Assembly: GCA_949285145.1 (NCBI GenBank)
Contig: CASDXQ010000003.1
Location: 27,031-91,030, forward strand
Direction: 5' to 3'
Origin: an uncultured Spirochaetales bacterium
Lineage (GTDB): Bacteria; Spirochaetota; Spirochaetia; Sphaerochaetales; Sphaerochaetaceae
DNA length: 64,000 nt
The notes below the pieces were generated by a model. It did not search any database. It worked only from the letters and a program-made list of their open reading frames with translations, and was not told the DNA's origin. Both the position numbers and the translations under genes were made by a program. This document shows positions 26,832 through 36,002 of this stretch, one piece after another. How positions within the stretch are numbered: the first letter of the stretch is position 1; each line of letters starts with the position of its first letter.

Positions 26832-28085
26832 TCAGACAAGGCGGCAGGTAGGCTTTTTCCTGATTGCAAGAACGGTTGCGGAACCCGGGCCGAAGATGCT
26901 GTTGATGAGCTCTATGTAGTCTTCAGTCAGATCCCTGGGAACATAAGCCTGGATTGTTCCGGCAAAGCCGCCGCCGTGGACACGGCACACACCTTCACCG
27001 TAGAGGAAATCCTCACTTACGGCAAGTGCAAGGGAAAGACCCTGTTCCTTCACGTTGATGGCGGGGTAGACATTCTGAAGATACTTGAATGATGAGTTTC
27101 CGCTTTCCTCAACGTAATAAAGGTAGCTGTCGAAATCATCTTCCTTGAGGCAGTCAAGCATTGCCTTGACTCTGATGTTTTCATTGAAGTAGTGGAAGGC
27201 TCTGAGAATTGCCCTGTCGTTCTTGATCTTCTCCCTGAGCCGGGGAAGGCTGTCGATGAATTCTTCATAATCGACTTCACGGAGAACAGACTTTCCGAAG
27301 AAAGCTGCAACTTCCTTCATTTCAACTGGAACTGCTGCGTATTCCCCTGTGAGATCTGCGTGGTTGCCTTTTGTGTCGACAATGACAAGATCGTAACCGA
27401 ACTTCTCGAAGTCGATTGCGATAGGAGTGAGGACAGGATTCTTGTTGTCCCTGAAATCAATACCGACAACACCGCCCTGGGCACAGCCGATCTGATCCAT
27501 CAGGCCGCTTGGTTTGCCGAAGTACACATTCTCGGCATACTGGCTGATCTTTGCAAGCTCGACAGGTGCCAGCCTGTCTTCATTGAAGAGGTTGTTGAAG
27601 ATCTCGGCACAGAGAACTTCTATGGCGGCAGATGAGGAAAGGCCTGAACCTTTCAGCACTCTTGTTGTGGTGTTTGCCTGCCAGCCTCCGAGCTTTATTC
27701 CCCTGTCGGTGAAGGCCTTTGCAATACCGCGAAGAAGTGCATGTGTTGTATTCTCTTCTTCTTTCTTTATTTCAAGATCTGTTATATCGACAACGACTTC
27801 GGGGAATCCTTCGCTGTTTACGATGACTTTATTGTCGTCTCTCAGTGATACGGCAGCAATTGTATCGAGGTTGATGGTGCCGGCTATGACCATGCCGAGG
27901 TTGTGGTCAGTGTGGTTTCCGGCAAGTTCTGTTCTGCCGGCAGTGGAGAAAAGGGCAACCTTGTCCTCGCTTACACCGAAAAGCTCCTCATGCCTTCTGA
28001 GCAGAGACTCATAACGCTGGTTCATATCATTCCTGTCATATTTATCGCCGTAAAGATCTTTATACAGATGGCTGATATCCTTCAT
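26832..28085 (-). CDS. galK: Galactokinase
   Basis: A 417-residue GHMP kinase that phosphorylates galactose at C1. The galactokinase signature is GRTELAGNHTDHNLG near residues 50-64; the ATP-binding GHMP motif is LKGSGLSSSAAIEVL, and the C-terminal motif is RVHGGGFAGTIQAY. It is about 30 residues longer than E. coli GalK, mostly at the N-terminus. AGGAG precedes the ATG. It starts inside the recQ stop region (26-bp overlap), giving a recQ-galK unit. galT and galE are not in the window. Confidence 0.95.
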   Translation of the reverse strand: MKDISHLYKDLYGDKYDRNDMNQRYESLLRRHEELFGVSEDKVALFSTAGRTELAGNHTDHNLGMVIAGTINLDTIAAVSLRDDNKVIVNSEGFPEVVVDITDLEIKKEEENTTHALLRGIAKAFTDRGIKLGGWQANTTTRVLKGSGLSSSAAIEVLCAEIFNNLFNEDRLAPVELAKISQYAENVYFGKPSGLMDQIGCAQGGVVGIDFRDNKNPVLTPIAIDFEKFGYDLVIVDTKGNHADLTGEYAAVPVEMKEVAAFFGKSVLREVDYEEFIDSLPRLREKIKNDRAILRAFHYFNENIRVKAMLDCLKEDDFDSYLYYVEESGNSSFKYLQNVYPAINVKEQGLSLALAVSEDFLYGEGVCRVHGGGFAGTIQAYVPRDLTEDYIELINSIFGPGSATVLAIRKKPTCRLV

Positions 28086-29496
28086 TTGTTTTCTCCTGGT
28101 TGATGTTTTTCTTCATTCTACCATATCCGGCGTCTTTGACAATTGTTTTACCTCGTCTGAGGCGGTTAAATCTGGAGATTATCATATTGTATTCAAGCAT
28201 GCGCTTTATGCCTTGTGCGATTTCCTTTTCACTGAGAATGGTGAAAGGTTCCTCATGCATGAGTTTCCTTATAAGCGTGTCCTTCTTATAAAGATAAGGG
28301 AACCGGAGCTGTCTGTATGTTTCCATAGCTCCCTGCGGAATATGATCAGTACGGTTGCAGACATCACAGCCCGTGCATTCCTCATCCACAGCCTGTCCCA
28401 TTGCCTTTATGAGGTTTTCACGGATGCATTCATCTTTGCTGAAAAGTTCCTCAAGCGGACTTTCATGAAAAGAGTTTTCGAGAAATGCATATGCATGGCT
28501 TGTCTTCCCGTCACGCCCTGCACGGCCGGACTCCTGAAGATAGTCTGCAGCACTCTGGGGAAGAGAGTAGTGTATTACAGTTCTTATGTCCGGTTTATCA
28601 ACACCCATGCCGTAAGCGCATGTCGAGACCATTACGGCTTTTCTGTCACTGTAGAATGAATTCTCTGTATCAGTCCGTATGTCTTTATCAAGTCCGGCGT
28701 GGTAGTGATACGTTCTGAAAAACGGAGAGAGCCTTGCTGCAAGCTGGCCGGTAAGCTCCCTTGACTGGCAGAAAACCAGAGCAGGACGTGAGGCAGGGCT
28801 TGAGAGAATATGAATGATGTCAAGCAGCGGATAGATTGTCTTTATCCTGTGGTAGATTATGTTGCTTCTGTCAGTTCCCCCGAAAATCACAAGCGCATTA
28901 TTTCCAAGCACGGTTTCCTTAAGCTCTTCAGTACATTTCCTGTCGCTTGTGGCTGTGAATGCGACGATCCTGCCGGGACTGAGTTCATCACATACTTCCT
29001 TTATGCTTCTGTATGCAGGGCGGAAGGAATTTCCCCATGCTATGACGGTATGAGCCTCATCAAGAACCAGCAGCGATATCCTCATCCTTCTGAGACTGTT
29101 CCTTATTCTGTGCTGGTTCAGCATTTCGATATTCGTTATGAGTATTTTTGCCTCTCTGCTGTACAGCTTTCTGAAAACTTCATTTCTTTCTTCCCGGCTC
29201 TGACCTCCCTTAAGGAGTGTGCAGGGTATTGAAAGCTTTGTGAACCGCTTTTCCTGATCGCTCATCAGGGAGAGAAGGGGGTAGACAATTACTGTTATAC
29301 CGTCAAGCAGTACAGCCGGAAGCATGAAGCAGAGACTTTTCCCGCTTCCGGTGGGAAGAACGGCAAGCAGATTCTGCCTGCTGTGCTCATCAAGAAGCGC
29401 AGAGGTTATCAGCATCTGATATGGGCGTAAATAGTCTATTTTGAAAATCTCGCTGGCATTTCTGTTTATGAGTTCTTCTGTTTCAAATTTGTTCAT
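28060..29496 (-). CDS. recQ: RecQ-type ATP-dependent DNA helicase
   Basis: A 478-residue superfamily 2 helicase. Walker A is LPTGSGKSLCF, the DEAH box is LVLDEAHTVIAWG, and motif VI is QESGRAGRDGK. A zinc-binding four-cysteine cluster is present (C-x16-C-x2-C-x2-C ending CTGCDVC). The winged-helix region is shortened and no HRDC domain follows, so it is a short RecQ (typical length about 600). ATG 29496 is chosen: TATAAG lies 5 nt before it and no ribosome binding site is present; GTG 29502 is an alternative. Confidence 0.9.
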   Translation of the reverse strand: MNKFETEELINRNASEIFKIDYLRPYQMLITSALLDEHSRQNLLAVLPTGSGKSLCFMLPAVLLDGITVIVYPLLSLMSDQEKRFTKLSIPCTLLKGGQSREERNEVFRKLYSREAKILITNIEMLNQHRIRNSLRRMRISLLVLDEAHTVIAWGNSFRPAYRSIKEVCDELSPGRIVAFTATSDRKCTEELKETVLGNNALVIFGGTDRSNIIYHRIKTIYPLLDIIHILSSPASRPALVFCQSRELTGQLAARLSPFFRTYHYHAGLDKDIRTDTENSFYSDRKAVMVSTCAYGMGVDKPDIRTVIHYSLPQSAADYLQESGRAGRDGKTSHAYAFLENSFHESPLEELFSKDECIRENLIKAMGQAVDEECTGCDVCNRTDHIPQGAMETYRQLRFPYLYKKDTLIRKLMHEEPFTILSEKEIAQGIKRMLEYNMIISRFNRLRRGKTIVKDAGYGRMKKNINQEKTNEGYQPSV

Positions 29497-29664
29497 ATTC
29501 ACTTATACATGGAAAAGCTGTAAACCGGCTCACATAAGAGTGAAATTCTGACATGATTTTATCTTTTTATCATAATCGTCACATTCTTTTTCCAGCATGT
29601 GATTGGGAGAACTTTTTTATATGGTGTTCTGCTATTGTCATTGATGATGTGTTGTCTCTTCTGA

Positions 29665-29701
29665 TGAAAAAGGCTTTCAGGAACTGTACCTGAAAGCCTT
29701 T
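29665..29701 (-). terminator. Terminator after ackA
   Basis: A perfect 13-bp stem, AAAGGCTTTCAGG / CCTGAAAGCCTTT, with a 7-nt loop; the minus-strand continuation is TTCATC after the T-rich stem end. It lies 27 bp beyond the ackA stop. The rest of the 225-bp gap to recQ holds no gene that I can see. Confidence 0.8.
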
Positions 29702-29727
29702 GAGAATGACGTGTTTTCCGCCTTCTG

Positions 29728-31068
29728 TTATTTCACTGCAGGTCTTACGATGATTGACTTGAGTTCAGGCTTCTTCTTGAGGTTTTCAACAAGACCTCTT
29801 TCCCTTGCCTTGTTGACATAAGCAGGATCTTCGAATGTGTAGCGGAAGTTTGTGTGGACATCGTATGTGCCGTTCATGAGAGCATAGGCATCCTCTGTCA
29901 TTACAAGCTCTTCATCTGTCGGGATGACGAAGACCTTCACAGGAGAATCGTCAGCTGAAATGCAGGTCTCTGCATTGCGGCAGTGCGAGAGGTTGTTTTT
30001 CTCCTCATCCATCTTGATGCCGAGGCTCTCAAGACCGCGAAGTGAACCGCGGCGGATGTGTTCTCCCATCTCACCGACACCTGCTGTGAAGACAATTGCG
30101 TCAACACGGCCGAGAAGGGCAGCGTACGCACCGATGTACTTCTTGATTCTGTGGCATTCCATGTCGATTGCCAGCTGTGCCATTCTGTCACCGTTGTCGG
30201 CAGCAGTGTGGACATCTCTTCTGTCTGACTTGCCGCAAAGACCGACAAGGCCGGACTTCTTGTTTAGGATTGTGTCCATTTCTTCGACTGTGACTCCGAG
30301 GTTCTTGCAGATGTAAGGCACGATTGCCGGATCAATATCGCCGGAGCGCGTGCCCATCACGAGACCTTCAAGCGGAGTGAGACCCATTGATGTTTCAACA
30401 CATACACCGTTCTTGACCGCACATGCAGAAGCACCGTTTCCGATGTGGAGAATGATCACGTTTGTATCTTCATTCTTCTTTCCAAGGAGCACTGCGGCTC
30501 TCTTTGCACAGTACAGATGGCTTGTTCCGTGGAAGCCGTAGCGGCGCACGTTGAAGTCTTTATACCATGAGTACGGTACCGCATACATATATGCTTCTTC
30601 CGGCATTGTCTGGTGCCATGCCGTATCCATGATGATAGCCTGAGGAACATCCGGCATGAGTTTGCGGGCTACTTCGATGCCCATGATATTGGCTGGCATG
30701 TGGAGCGGTCCCAGAGGGATGATGGTCTTGAGCTTCTCAATGACCTCATCAGTCACGAGAGTGGATTTCTTGAAATATTCTCCGCCGTGCAGGACACGGT
30801 GTCCTACGGCTCCGATCTCTGAAAGAGATTTGATACAGCCGTACTGGGGATCTACAAGCATCTTGAGGATGAGCTCGATGGCTTCCATGTGAGTCGGGCT
30901 TGAAAAACGTGCCTCATATTCAGGCTTCCCTGTTGCATTCTGCTCGATAGTGGAATACTCAAGACCGATTCTCTCAACAACTCCGACAGCGAGGACATCT
31001 TTATTGTCCCAGTCGTAGACCTGGTACTTCGCAGAGGAACTTCCGCAGTTCAGTGTAAGAATAACCAT
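29728..31068 (-). CDS. ackA: Acetate kinase
   Basis: A 446-residue enzyme that makes ATP from acetyl phosphate. Signatures: [16 protein letters not shown] at the N-terminus, [23 protein letters not shown] and [13 protein letters not shown]. It is about 45 residues longer than E. coli AckA because of a C-terminal tail ([21 protein letters not shown] and after). TAGGAG precedes the ATG. pta is not adjacent. This points to acetate as a fermentation product. Confidence 0.96.
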   Translation of the reverse strand: MVILTLNCGSSSAKYQVYDWDNKDVLAVGVVERIGLEYSTIEQNATGKPEYEARFSSPTHMEAIELILKMLVDPQYGCIKSLSEIGAVGHRVLHGGEYFKKSTLVTDEVIEKLKTIIPLGPLHMPANIMGIEVARKLMPDVPQAIIMDTAWHQTMPEEAYMYAVPYSWYKDFNVRRYGFHGTSHLYCAKRAAVLLGKKNEDTNVIILHIGNGASACAVKNGVCVETSMGLTPLEGLVMGTRSGDIDPAIVPYICKNLGVTVEEMDTILNKKSGLVGLCGKSDRRDVHTAADNGDRMAQLAIDMECHRIKKYIGAYAALLGRVDAIVFTAGVGEMGEHIRRGSLRGLESLGIKMDEEKNNLSHCRNAETCISADDSPVKVFVIPTDEELVMTEDAYALMNGTYDVHTNFRYTFEDPAYVNKARERGLVENLKKKPELKSIIVRPAVK

Positions 31069-31193
31069 AATGTAAAACTCCTAAAGATTGTGTGCATTCA
31101 CAGACAATTAATTTAACCACTAAAAAAGCGAATGTTCAACTTTCAGTTTCCAGTTTTTTGCACAAATGATTCTGTTTTTTAGTATGGATGTAT

Positions 31194-32210
31194 ATGAGAA
31201 AGATTTTCTGTGTTCTTCTGATTCTGAATGCGGTACTGGGCCATGCGGCTTCCTCTCTCACGCTGAGAGACGGCATTTCTCTTTCGTTTTCCGCTCCTTC
31301 TGTCTCATTCAGCACTGCAACAGGGTATATGAGGATTGAGAAGGGGCCTTTGAGAGTGGGGAATCTCGGAGAAAACACTCTTATGCATTCTCTTCTGGAT
31401 GCTCATTCATATTCATTCGAAGGAATCAAGATACGCAGTGCGCAAAGCGTGAAGGGGATAAGCCTCAGCTTTGAAGAGATAAGCTGGTTCATTCTTTCAT
31501 CACCCCGTCTCATAGCCGGTTTTTCCATGAATGCAGGAGGCTTTCTTTTCGGTTTCGCTCATGCGGAGGAAGACAGGAGGGGGGATGATCTGTTTCTCAG
31601 CCACAGCGAACGCTACGGCTATGAAGCTGATGTCCTTCATGCAGGATATATGAATGATAACCTGCTTTTCAGAGTGAAGTTTTCTCATTCCGTCTCTGTA
31701 TCTTCTGATTTCCTTGTCACGGCGGGAGCATCATTCAAGGGGCTGTCATTTGTCTGTACAGGCGGCAGGGAGGCAAATCTTCTCGGCCGGAGCACGATAA
31801 GGCAGTCCTGGGTGCTGTCCTTGAAAAGCAGCTTTCTCTTTTTCACGCTTTCGACGTGTTATCTGAATGATCCTGTAAGAGCCGGTACTTTCAGGGAAAT
31901 CGAGTGCCTGACGCAAGCAGGCATTTCATTTTCCGCTTTCAGGCTATCCATGAGGCAGAAGGCATTTTTCAGCAGCGGCGGAGAGTGGAAATCAAGTGTG
32001 GAATATACACTTGAAGCAGGGCCTGTCACTCTTTCATGTTCTTCATCTGAAGGGGTGAGCCTTTCATATACGGATGGAAGACTCGGTTTCTTTGTCAGCA
32101 GAAACTGTTTCGGGGTGAAATATTCTGTTGAATACAGGAATGTCAGAATGTCATTCCAGGCGGAAAGCAGCGGAGCCGTCCATACCTCGGTATCACTGGA
32201 ACTTCCCTAG
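31194..32210 (+). CDS. Exported beta-rich protein of unknown function
   Basis: A 338-residue exported protein with signal peptide MRKIFCVLLILNAVLGHAAS. The mature part is serine/phenylalanine-rich with strand-like repeats (SFSAPSVSFSTATGYM, LLFRVKFSHSVSVSSDFLVT), consistent with an outer-membrane or periplasmic beta protein. The start is ambiguous: ATG 31188 lies 2 nt after a TAGTAT box (31180-31185; TTGCAC is 16 bp upstream of it), so ATG 31194 is preferred. It overlaps the convergent murB by 18 bp. Confidence 0.65.
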   Translation: MRKIFCVLLILNAVLGHAASSLTLRDGISLSFSAPSVSFSTATGYMRIEKGPLRVGNLGENTLMHSLLDAHSYSFEGIKIRSAQSVKGISLSFEEISWFILSSPRLIAGFSMNAGGFLFGFAHAEEDRRGDDLFLSHSERYGYEADVLHAGYMNDNLLFRVKFSHSVSVSSDFLVTAGASFKGLSFVCTGGREANLLGRSTIRQSWVLSLKSSFLFFTLSTCYLNDPVRAGTFREIECLTQAGISFSAFRLSMRQKAFFSSGGEWKSSVEYTLEAGPVTLSCSSSEGVSLSYTDGRLGFFVSRNCFGVKYSVEYRNVRMSFQAESSGAVHTSVSLELP

Positions 32211-33092
32211 CAGAGAGACTTCTCTTTCCAGAGTGATGCCGAACTTCTTCTCAACAGCGTTCTGGACAAGTTCTGAAAGTTCGAAAATGTCTCTGGAGGA
32301 AGCATTTCCTTTGTTGATGATGAAATTAGCATGCCTTGTGCTCACCATCGCACCGCCGTGCTCAAAGCCTTTCATGCCGGCCTGTTCTATGAGACTTCCT
32401 GCGCTCAGTGCGGGAGGATTGCGGAAAAAACAGCCGGCACTCAGTGCATCATACTGCCCTTTGCGTCTTCTTTCCTCTTTGTAGTATTCCTTTTTCTCCC
32501 TTGCCACCGCACTGTTCCGGTCAGCTTTCAGCCGGAATGCTGTGGAGAGAATGACATCGCCTTTGCTGAATGGCGATTTCCTGTATGAGAAAGCATCACA
32601 GAAGGATGGCATCCTTTTGAGTTTCCCGTCAGCTGTCATGTAATCCGCATAGAAGAAAAAAGTCGAGATTGACACACCGTTCGCCCCCGCATTGCCCCAT
32701 GTGGCTCCGCCTGCCGTGCCTGGAATTCCTCCAAGTTCCTCGAGACCTGTCAGATTGTGCTCAATGGACTTGTTGATCACATTCTCAAGGCTTTCTCCGG
32801 CATATGCAATGAAAAGGCCGCCTTTCATCACCAGTCCTTTTATGTGTCTGGTGCAGATGACCATACCCCTGATTCCTTCATCAGAGACAAGACAGTTCGT
32901 GAGTCCTCCTGTGACTGTCACGGGAATTCCGCTGTCATGGCAGAGAGAAAGAATATCTGCAATCTGGCCTGCATTCTCCGGAAAGGCTATGTAATCGGCA
33001 CAGCCGCCTGTCCTGAGACTTGTAAGCTTTCCCATTTCGAAATCATCTTCAATTCTGATTCCGCTTTCTGTCAGTTTATCGAAAATCTTCAC
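32193..33092 (-). CDS. murB: UDP-N-acetylenolpyruvoylglucosamine reductase
   Basis: A 299-residue FAD enzyme that completes UDP-MurNAc synthesis for peptidoglycan. FAD-binding segments are LTSLRTGGCADYIAFPE and GGLTNCLVSDEGIRG; GIPGTAGGATWGNAGANG follows. Catalytic Ser/Glu region: DALSAGCFFRNP and near the C-terminus MVSTRHANFIINKGNA. The frame is open to 33218, but GTG 33092 gives the usual length; TATACT lies 7 nt before it. Identity is firm; the start is less certain. Confidence 0.92.
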   Translation of the reverse strand: MKIFDKLTESGIRIEDDFEMGKLTSLRTGGCADYIAFPENAGQIADILSLCHDSGIPVTVTGGLTNCLVSDEGIRGMVICTRHIKGLVMKGGLFIAYAGESLENVINKSIEHNLTGLEELGGIPGTAGGATWGNAGANGVSISTFFFYADYMTADGKLKRMPSFCDAFSYRKSPFSKGDVILSTAFRLKADRNSAVAREKKEYYKEERRRKGQYDALSAGCFFRNPPALSAGSLIEQAGMKGFEHGGAMVSTRHANFIINKGNASSRDIFELSELVQNAVEKKFGITLEREVSLLGKFQ

Positions 33093-33263
33093 GTATGGAA
33101 GTATAGCCTGAAAAGATGTTTTTTTCCATTGAAAGACAAAAAGAGACTGAGCCCGGTTCCATTCCGGAAAACAGACATTTGTCTTTCTTCCATCATGAAA
33201 GATCAGACCGTTTTTCATTCAGGCAATGGCCCGGATCGTGGAATCAGCCGCCTTGCACCACTT

Positions 33264-33338
33264 TTGATCCAGTTTACCCGCCCCTGCCTAGACTCCATCT
33301 TCTGCAAGGTTGAGAAAACAGGGAAATGATGCGTTTTC
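33264..33338 (+). repeat. Dispersed repeat, copy 1 (possible IS605-family left end)
   Basis: This 75-nt stretch is about 85% identical to 62604-62674. Both copies start TTGATCCAGT and end ATGCGTTTTC, and can fold with CCTG/CAGG-type outer pairs. Copy 2 lies directly before a TnpB fragment, so the repeat may be a transposon end. Here, no transposase remains. It lies in the 350-bp gap between murB and cysS, which otherwise shows nothing recognisable. Confidence 0.7.
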
Positions 33339-33442
33339 GATTCAGGATGCATCTGTCTGATGCCGCATGATTTTGCCGCCTGTGTTCACTTTTTCAGCAA
33401 AAAAACATATATTTAAGTCTGACTTGATTTAGGAGATATGCG

Positions 33443-34855
33443 ATGTCTTTGAAACTGTACAACACATTGAGCCGCCGTATTGAAGAATTCAGGCCTGTTG
33501 AGGAAGGCCGGGCGGGAATGTACTGCTGCGGGCCGACTGTCTATAATTTTGCCCATATAGGAAATCTGAGGACATATATTTTTGAGGATCTGCTTCACCG
33601 CACTCTGGTTCATGACGGCTATAAGCTTAAACATGTCATGAACATCACTGATGTGGGGCATCTTACAGGTGATGGAGATGACGGTGAGGACAAGATGAGT
33701 AAGTCCGCCCGCGAGAAGGGCCAGTCCGTATGGGATATCGCCTCGTTCTACACGGATGCTTTTTTCAATGATGAGAAACGTCTTAATATCATAAGGCCTG
33801 ACATTGTCTGCAAGGCTACGGATCATATCAGTCAGATGATCGATGTGATAAAGAAGCTTGAGAAGAACGGCCATACGTACATTGCAGGCGGCAATGTGTA
33901 TTTCTCCATTGATACCATAGACGATTACGGGAAACTGGCGAAACTGAATCTTGATGAACTCAGGGAGGGAGCCAGAATAGAGGTAGATTCAAACAAGCGG
34001 AATCCCAAGGATTTCGTCCTCTGGTTCACCAACTCGAAATTCAGGGATCAGATAATGGTATGGCCTTCTCCATGGGGAGTGGGATATCCCGGATGGCATA
34101 TTGAATGCACCGCCATGAGCAGTGAATATCTTGGAGATCATTTCGACATACACTGCGGAGGCATTGATGCGATTCCCGTGCATCATACGAACGAAATAGC
34201 GCAGGCCGAGGCCGCATTCAACGTGAAACCGTGGGTGAATTACTGGTGTCATGGTGAGTTCCTCATCAATGACAAAGGCAAGATGAGCAAGTCCAGCGGA
34301 GAGTTCCTCACTCTCTCCGTTCTGGAAGAGAAGGGATATGATGCGCTTGACTACCGCTATTTCTGTCTCGGCGGTCATTACAGAAGCCAGCTGAAATTCA
34401 GTTTTGAATCTCTTGACCAGGCACGCATCGCACGTCAGGGACTTGTGAGGAAAATAGCCCGGTTCAAGGCGGAAGGAGAAGCTTCTGCAGCTCTTGATGA
34501 GAGGGCTCAGAAGTATGTGGATGCATTCTTTGAGGCAATGGATAATGATCTCAAGGCACCTCAGGCGCTGAGCCATCTGTGGTCGCTTGTCAGAGATAAG
34601 GATGTACCTGACAGCCAGAAGCTGAAGGCATGTCTTGAGATGGATGAGATACTCGGTCTGTCCCTTGCCGGAGTTGAGCCTCTCAGAGAGGACTCACTGG
34701 AGGCTGATGATGAGGCCGTCAGACTGCTTGAGGAGAGAGGAAAGGCGAAGAAAGAAAAGAATTATGAGCGTGCTGACGAGATAAGGGCACTCCTTCTCGC
34801 TATGGGCTATAAAGTTGTGGATACACCCTCAGGTGCAAAACTTGAGAAAGTGTAA
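33443..34855 (+). CDS. cysS: Cysteinyl-tRNA synthetase
   Basis: A 470-residue class I synthetase. The HIGH motif is FAHIGNLRTY in YCCGPTVYNFAHIGN, and KMSKS is present as GKMSKSSGEF. Zinc ligands are visible as Cys in the N-terminal CCGP and GWHIECTAMS, plus HCGGID. TAGGAG precedes the ATG. It is followed by the sigma factor gene after 28 bp. Confidence 0.97.
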   Translation: MSLKLYNTLSRRIEEFRPVEEGRAGMYCCGPTVYNFAHIGNLRTYIFEDLLHRTLVHDGYKLKHVMNITDVGHLTGDGDDGEDKMSKSAREKGQSVWDIASFYTDAFFNDEKRLNIIRPDIVCKATDHISQMIDVIKKLEKNGHTYIAGGNVYFSIDTIDDYGKLAKLNLDELREGARIEVDSNKRNPKDFVLWFTNSKFRDQIMVWPSPWGVGYPGWHIECTAMSSEYLGDHFDIHCGGIDAIPVHHTNEIAQAEAAFNVKPWVNYWCHGEFLINDKGKMSKSSGEFLTLSVLEEKGYDALDYRYFCLGGHYRSQLKFSFESLDQARIARQGLVRKIARFKAEGEASAALDERAQKYVDAFFEAMDNDLKAPQALSHLWSLVRDKDVPDSQKLKACLEMDEILGLSLAGVEPLREDSLEADDEAVRLLEERGKAKKEKNYERADEIRALLLAMGYKVVDTPSGAKLEKV

Positions 34856-34883
34856 CCTTTTCAGGAGAACTGCGTTTAGAGAT

Positions 34884-35420
34884 ATGGAAATAAAAAGTAC
34901 CGACCCGGCTTCATTCAGACTGGTCTATGACCGATGCTACAGTGTGCTGGTGAAAATCTGCTACCATGTCGTATATAACATGGATATCGCGGAAGATCTT
35001 GTGCAGGAGGCATTTGAGAGGTTCTATCTGAAAAACATGAGCTTCCCGAATGCTGATGAGGCGAAATACTGGCTTATAAGGGTGGCGAAGAATCTTGCAC
35101 TCAACCATGTCAGACGCTCCAAGAGGGAGAGCAGCATGGTCGACAAGGTGAAAATGGGAGTCTCTCTGGGCTCAGACAGCAATAATGCCGGAGAGAAGGC
35201 TCTGTTTGACAGTGAGACTATCAGAGAGGTCCGCTCTGCCGTTGCCGCTCTGCCTGAAAACCTGAGAATGGTGATCATTCTCAAGGAATACGGCAATATG
35301 GATTATAAGGCAATAAGCAAGGTGCTTGGAATTTCCGAAGGCAATGTGAAGATACGTGTTCACAGAGCAAGAAAGAAACTTGAAGAGTCTTTAGCGGGAG
35401 ATGAAGCTTATGTGTATTGA
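34884..35420 (+). CDS. ECF-type RNA polymerase sigma factor
   Basis: A 178-residue sigma-70 family protein. Region 2 is FRLVYDRCYSVLVKICYHVV through MDIAEDLVQEAFERFY (quoted in part) with YWLIRVAKNLALNHVRR; region 4 is LPENLRMVIILKEYGNMDYKAISKVLGISEGNVKIRVHRARKKL as separate helix-turn-helix segments. ATG 34884 gives the usual start. The next gene, a zinc-finger anti-sigma factor, overlaps its end, so they form a sigma/anti-sigma switch. The signal and regulon are unknown. Confidence 0.9.
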   Translation: MEIKSTDPASFRLVYDRCYSVLVKICYHVVYNMDIAEDLVQEAFERFYLKNMSFPNADEAKYWLIRVAKNLALNHVRRSKRESSMVDKVKMGVSLGSDSNNAGEKALFDSETIREVRSAVAALPENLRMVIILKEYGNMDYKAISKVLGISEGNVKIRVHRARKKLEESLAGDEAYVY

Positions 35421-35940
35421 TGAAGCCCTGCTTTCCAGCTATCTGGACGGGGAACTGCAGGAACCTTATAAAAGTCAGACTGAGGAGCATCTTGCCCACT
35501 GTTCTGCCTGCAGAGCCCGTCTTGAGAGGCTCAGGATGATTTCTCAGGCACTGGCTGCGGACAGTCCGTCAGAAGAAGAGCTGAGTGCAAGGAAGGATAC
35601 GGCTTATGAAATTCTGGAAAGGAAATTCTTTTCAGAAGACGGTAAGAAACCCGGCTTTTTCCGCCGACGCGTGGAGATGGGGCTCGGCTCCATGATAACG
35701 GCTGCCGCGGGTCTGATCGTTGTGTTCATAGGAGGGTTCGTGCTTTTTGGAACATCAAGCGAACAGACAAGCGAGATAATCCCTTCCTTCACTGTGCAGG
35801 CTGACAGCCAGAATGTGCATTTCGTATCAGGTGAAGGCGCAGGGCTTGACGGATATTCCCTTGAAGAGATTCTCGCATACCTGGATGCGAAGGGGTACAA
35901 TGTGGATATCTCAATAAAAGGACTTCAGCCGGTGGATTGA
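35410..35940 (+). CDS. Zinc-finger anti-sigma factor, membrane-anchored
   Basis: A 176-residue protein. The N-terminus has the ZAS-type pattern YLDGEL followed by EEHLAHCSACRARL (HxxxCxxC). A transmembrane helix follows at about residues 92-112 (MITAAAGLIVVFIGGFVLF), then an extracytoplasmic tail of about 60 residues. ATG 35410 is preferred over 35401 because GGGAG at 35396-35400 then has a 9-nt spacing. It overlaps the sigma gene by 11 bp and should sequester that factor. Confidence 0.85.
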   Translation: MCIDEALLSSYLDGELQEPYKSQTEEHLAHCSACRARLERLRMISQALAADSPSEEELSARKDTAYEILERKFFSEDGKKPGFFRRRVEMGLGSMITAAAGLIVVFIGGFVLFGTSSEQTSEIIPSFTVQADSQNVHFVSGEGAGLDGYSLEEILAYLDAKGYNVDISIKGLQPVD

Positions 35941-35943
35941 AGG

Positions 35944-35971
35944 TTCACTAATTCCTATTTTATGGTATACT
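35944..35971 (+). promoter_or_regulatory. Putative sigma-70 promoter of dihydroorotate dehydrogenase-like gene
   Basis: TTCACT (35944-35949) and TATACT (35966-35971) with a 16-bp spacer. A leader of about 25 nt with AAGGAG would precede ATG 36003. Confidence 0.5.
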
Positions 35972-36002
35972 CCTTCTTAGAATTGAAAAGAAGGAGTTTT
36001 TT

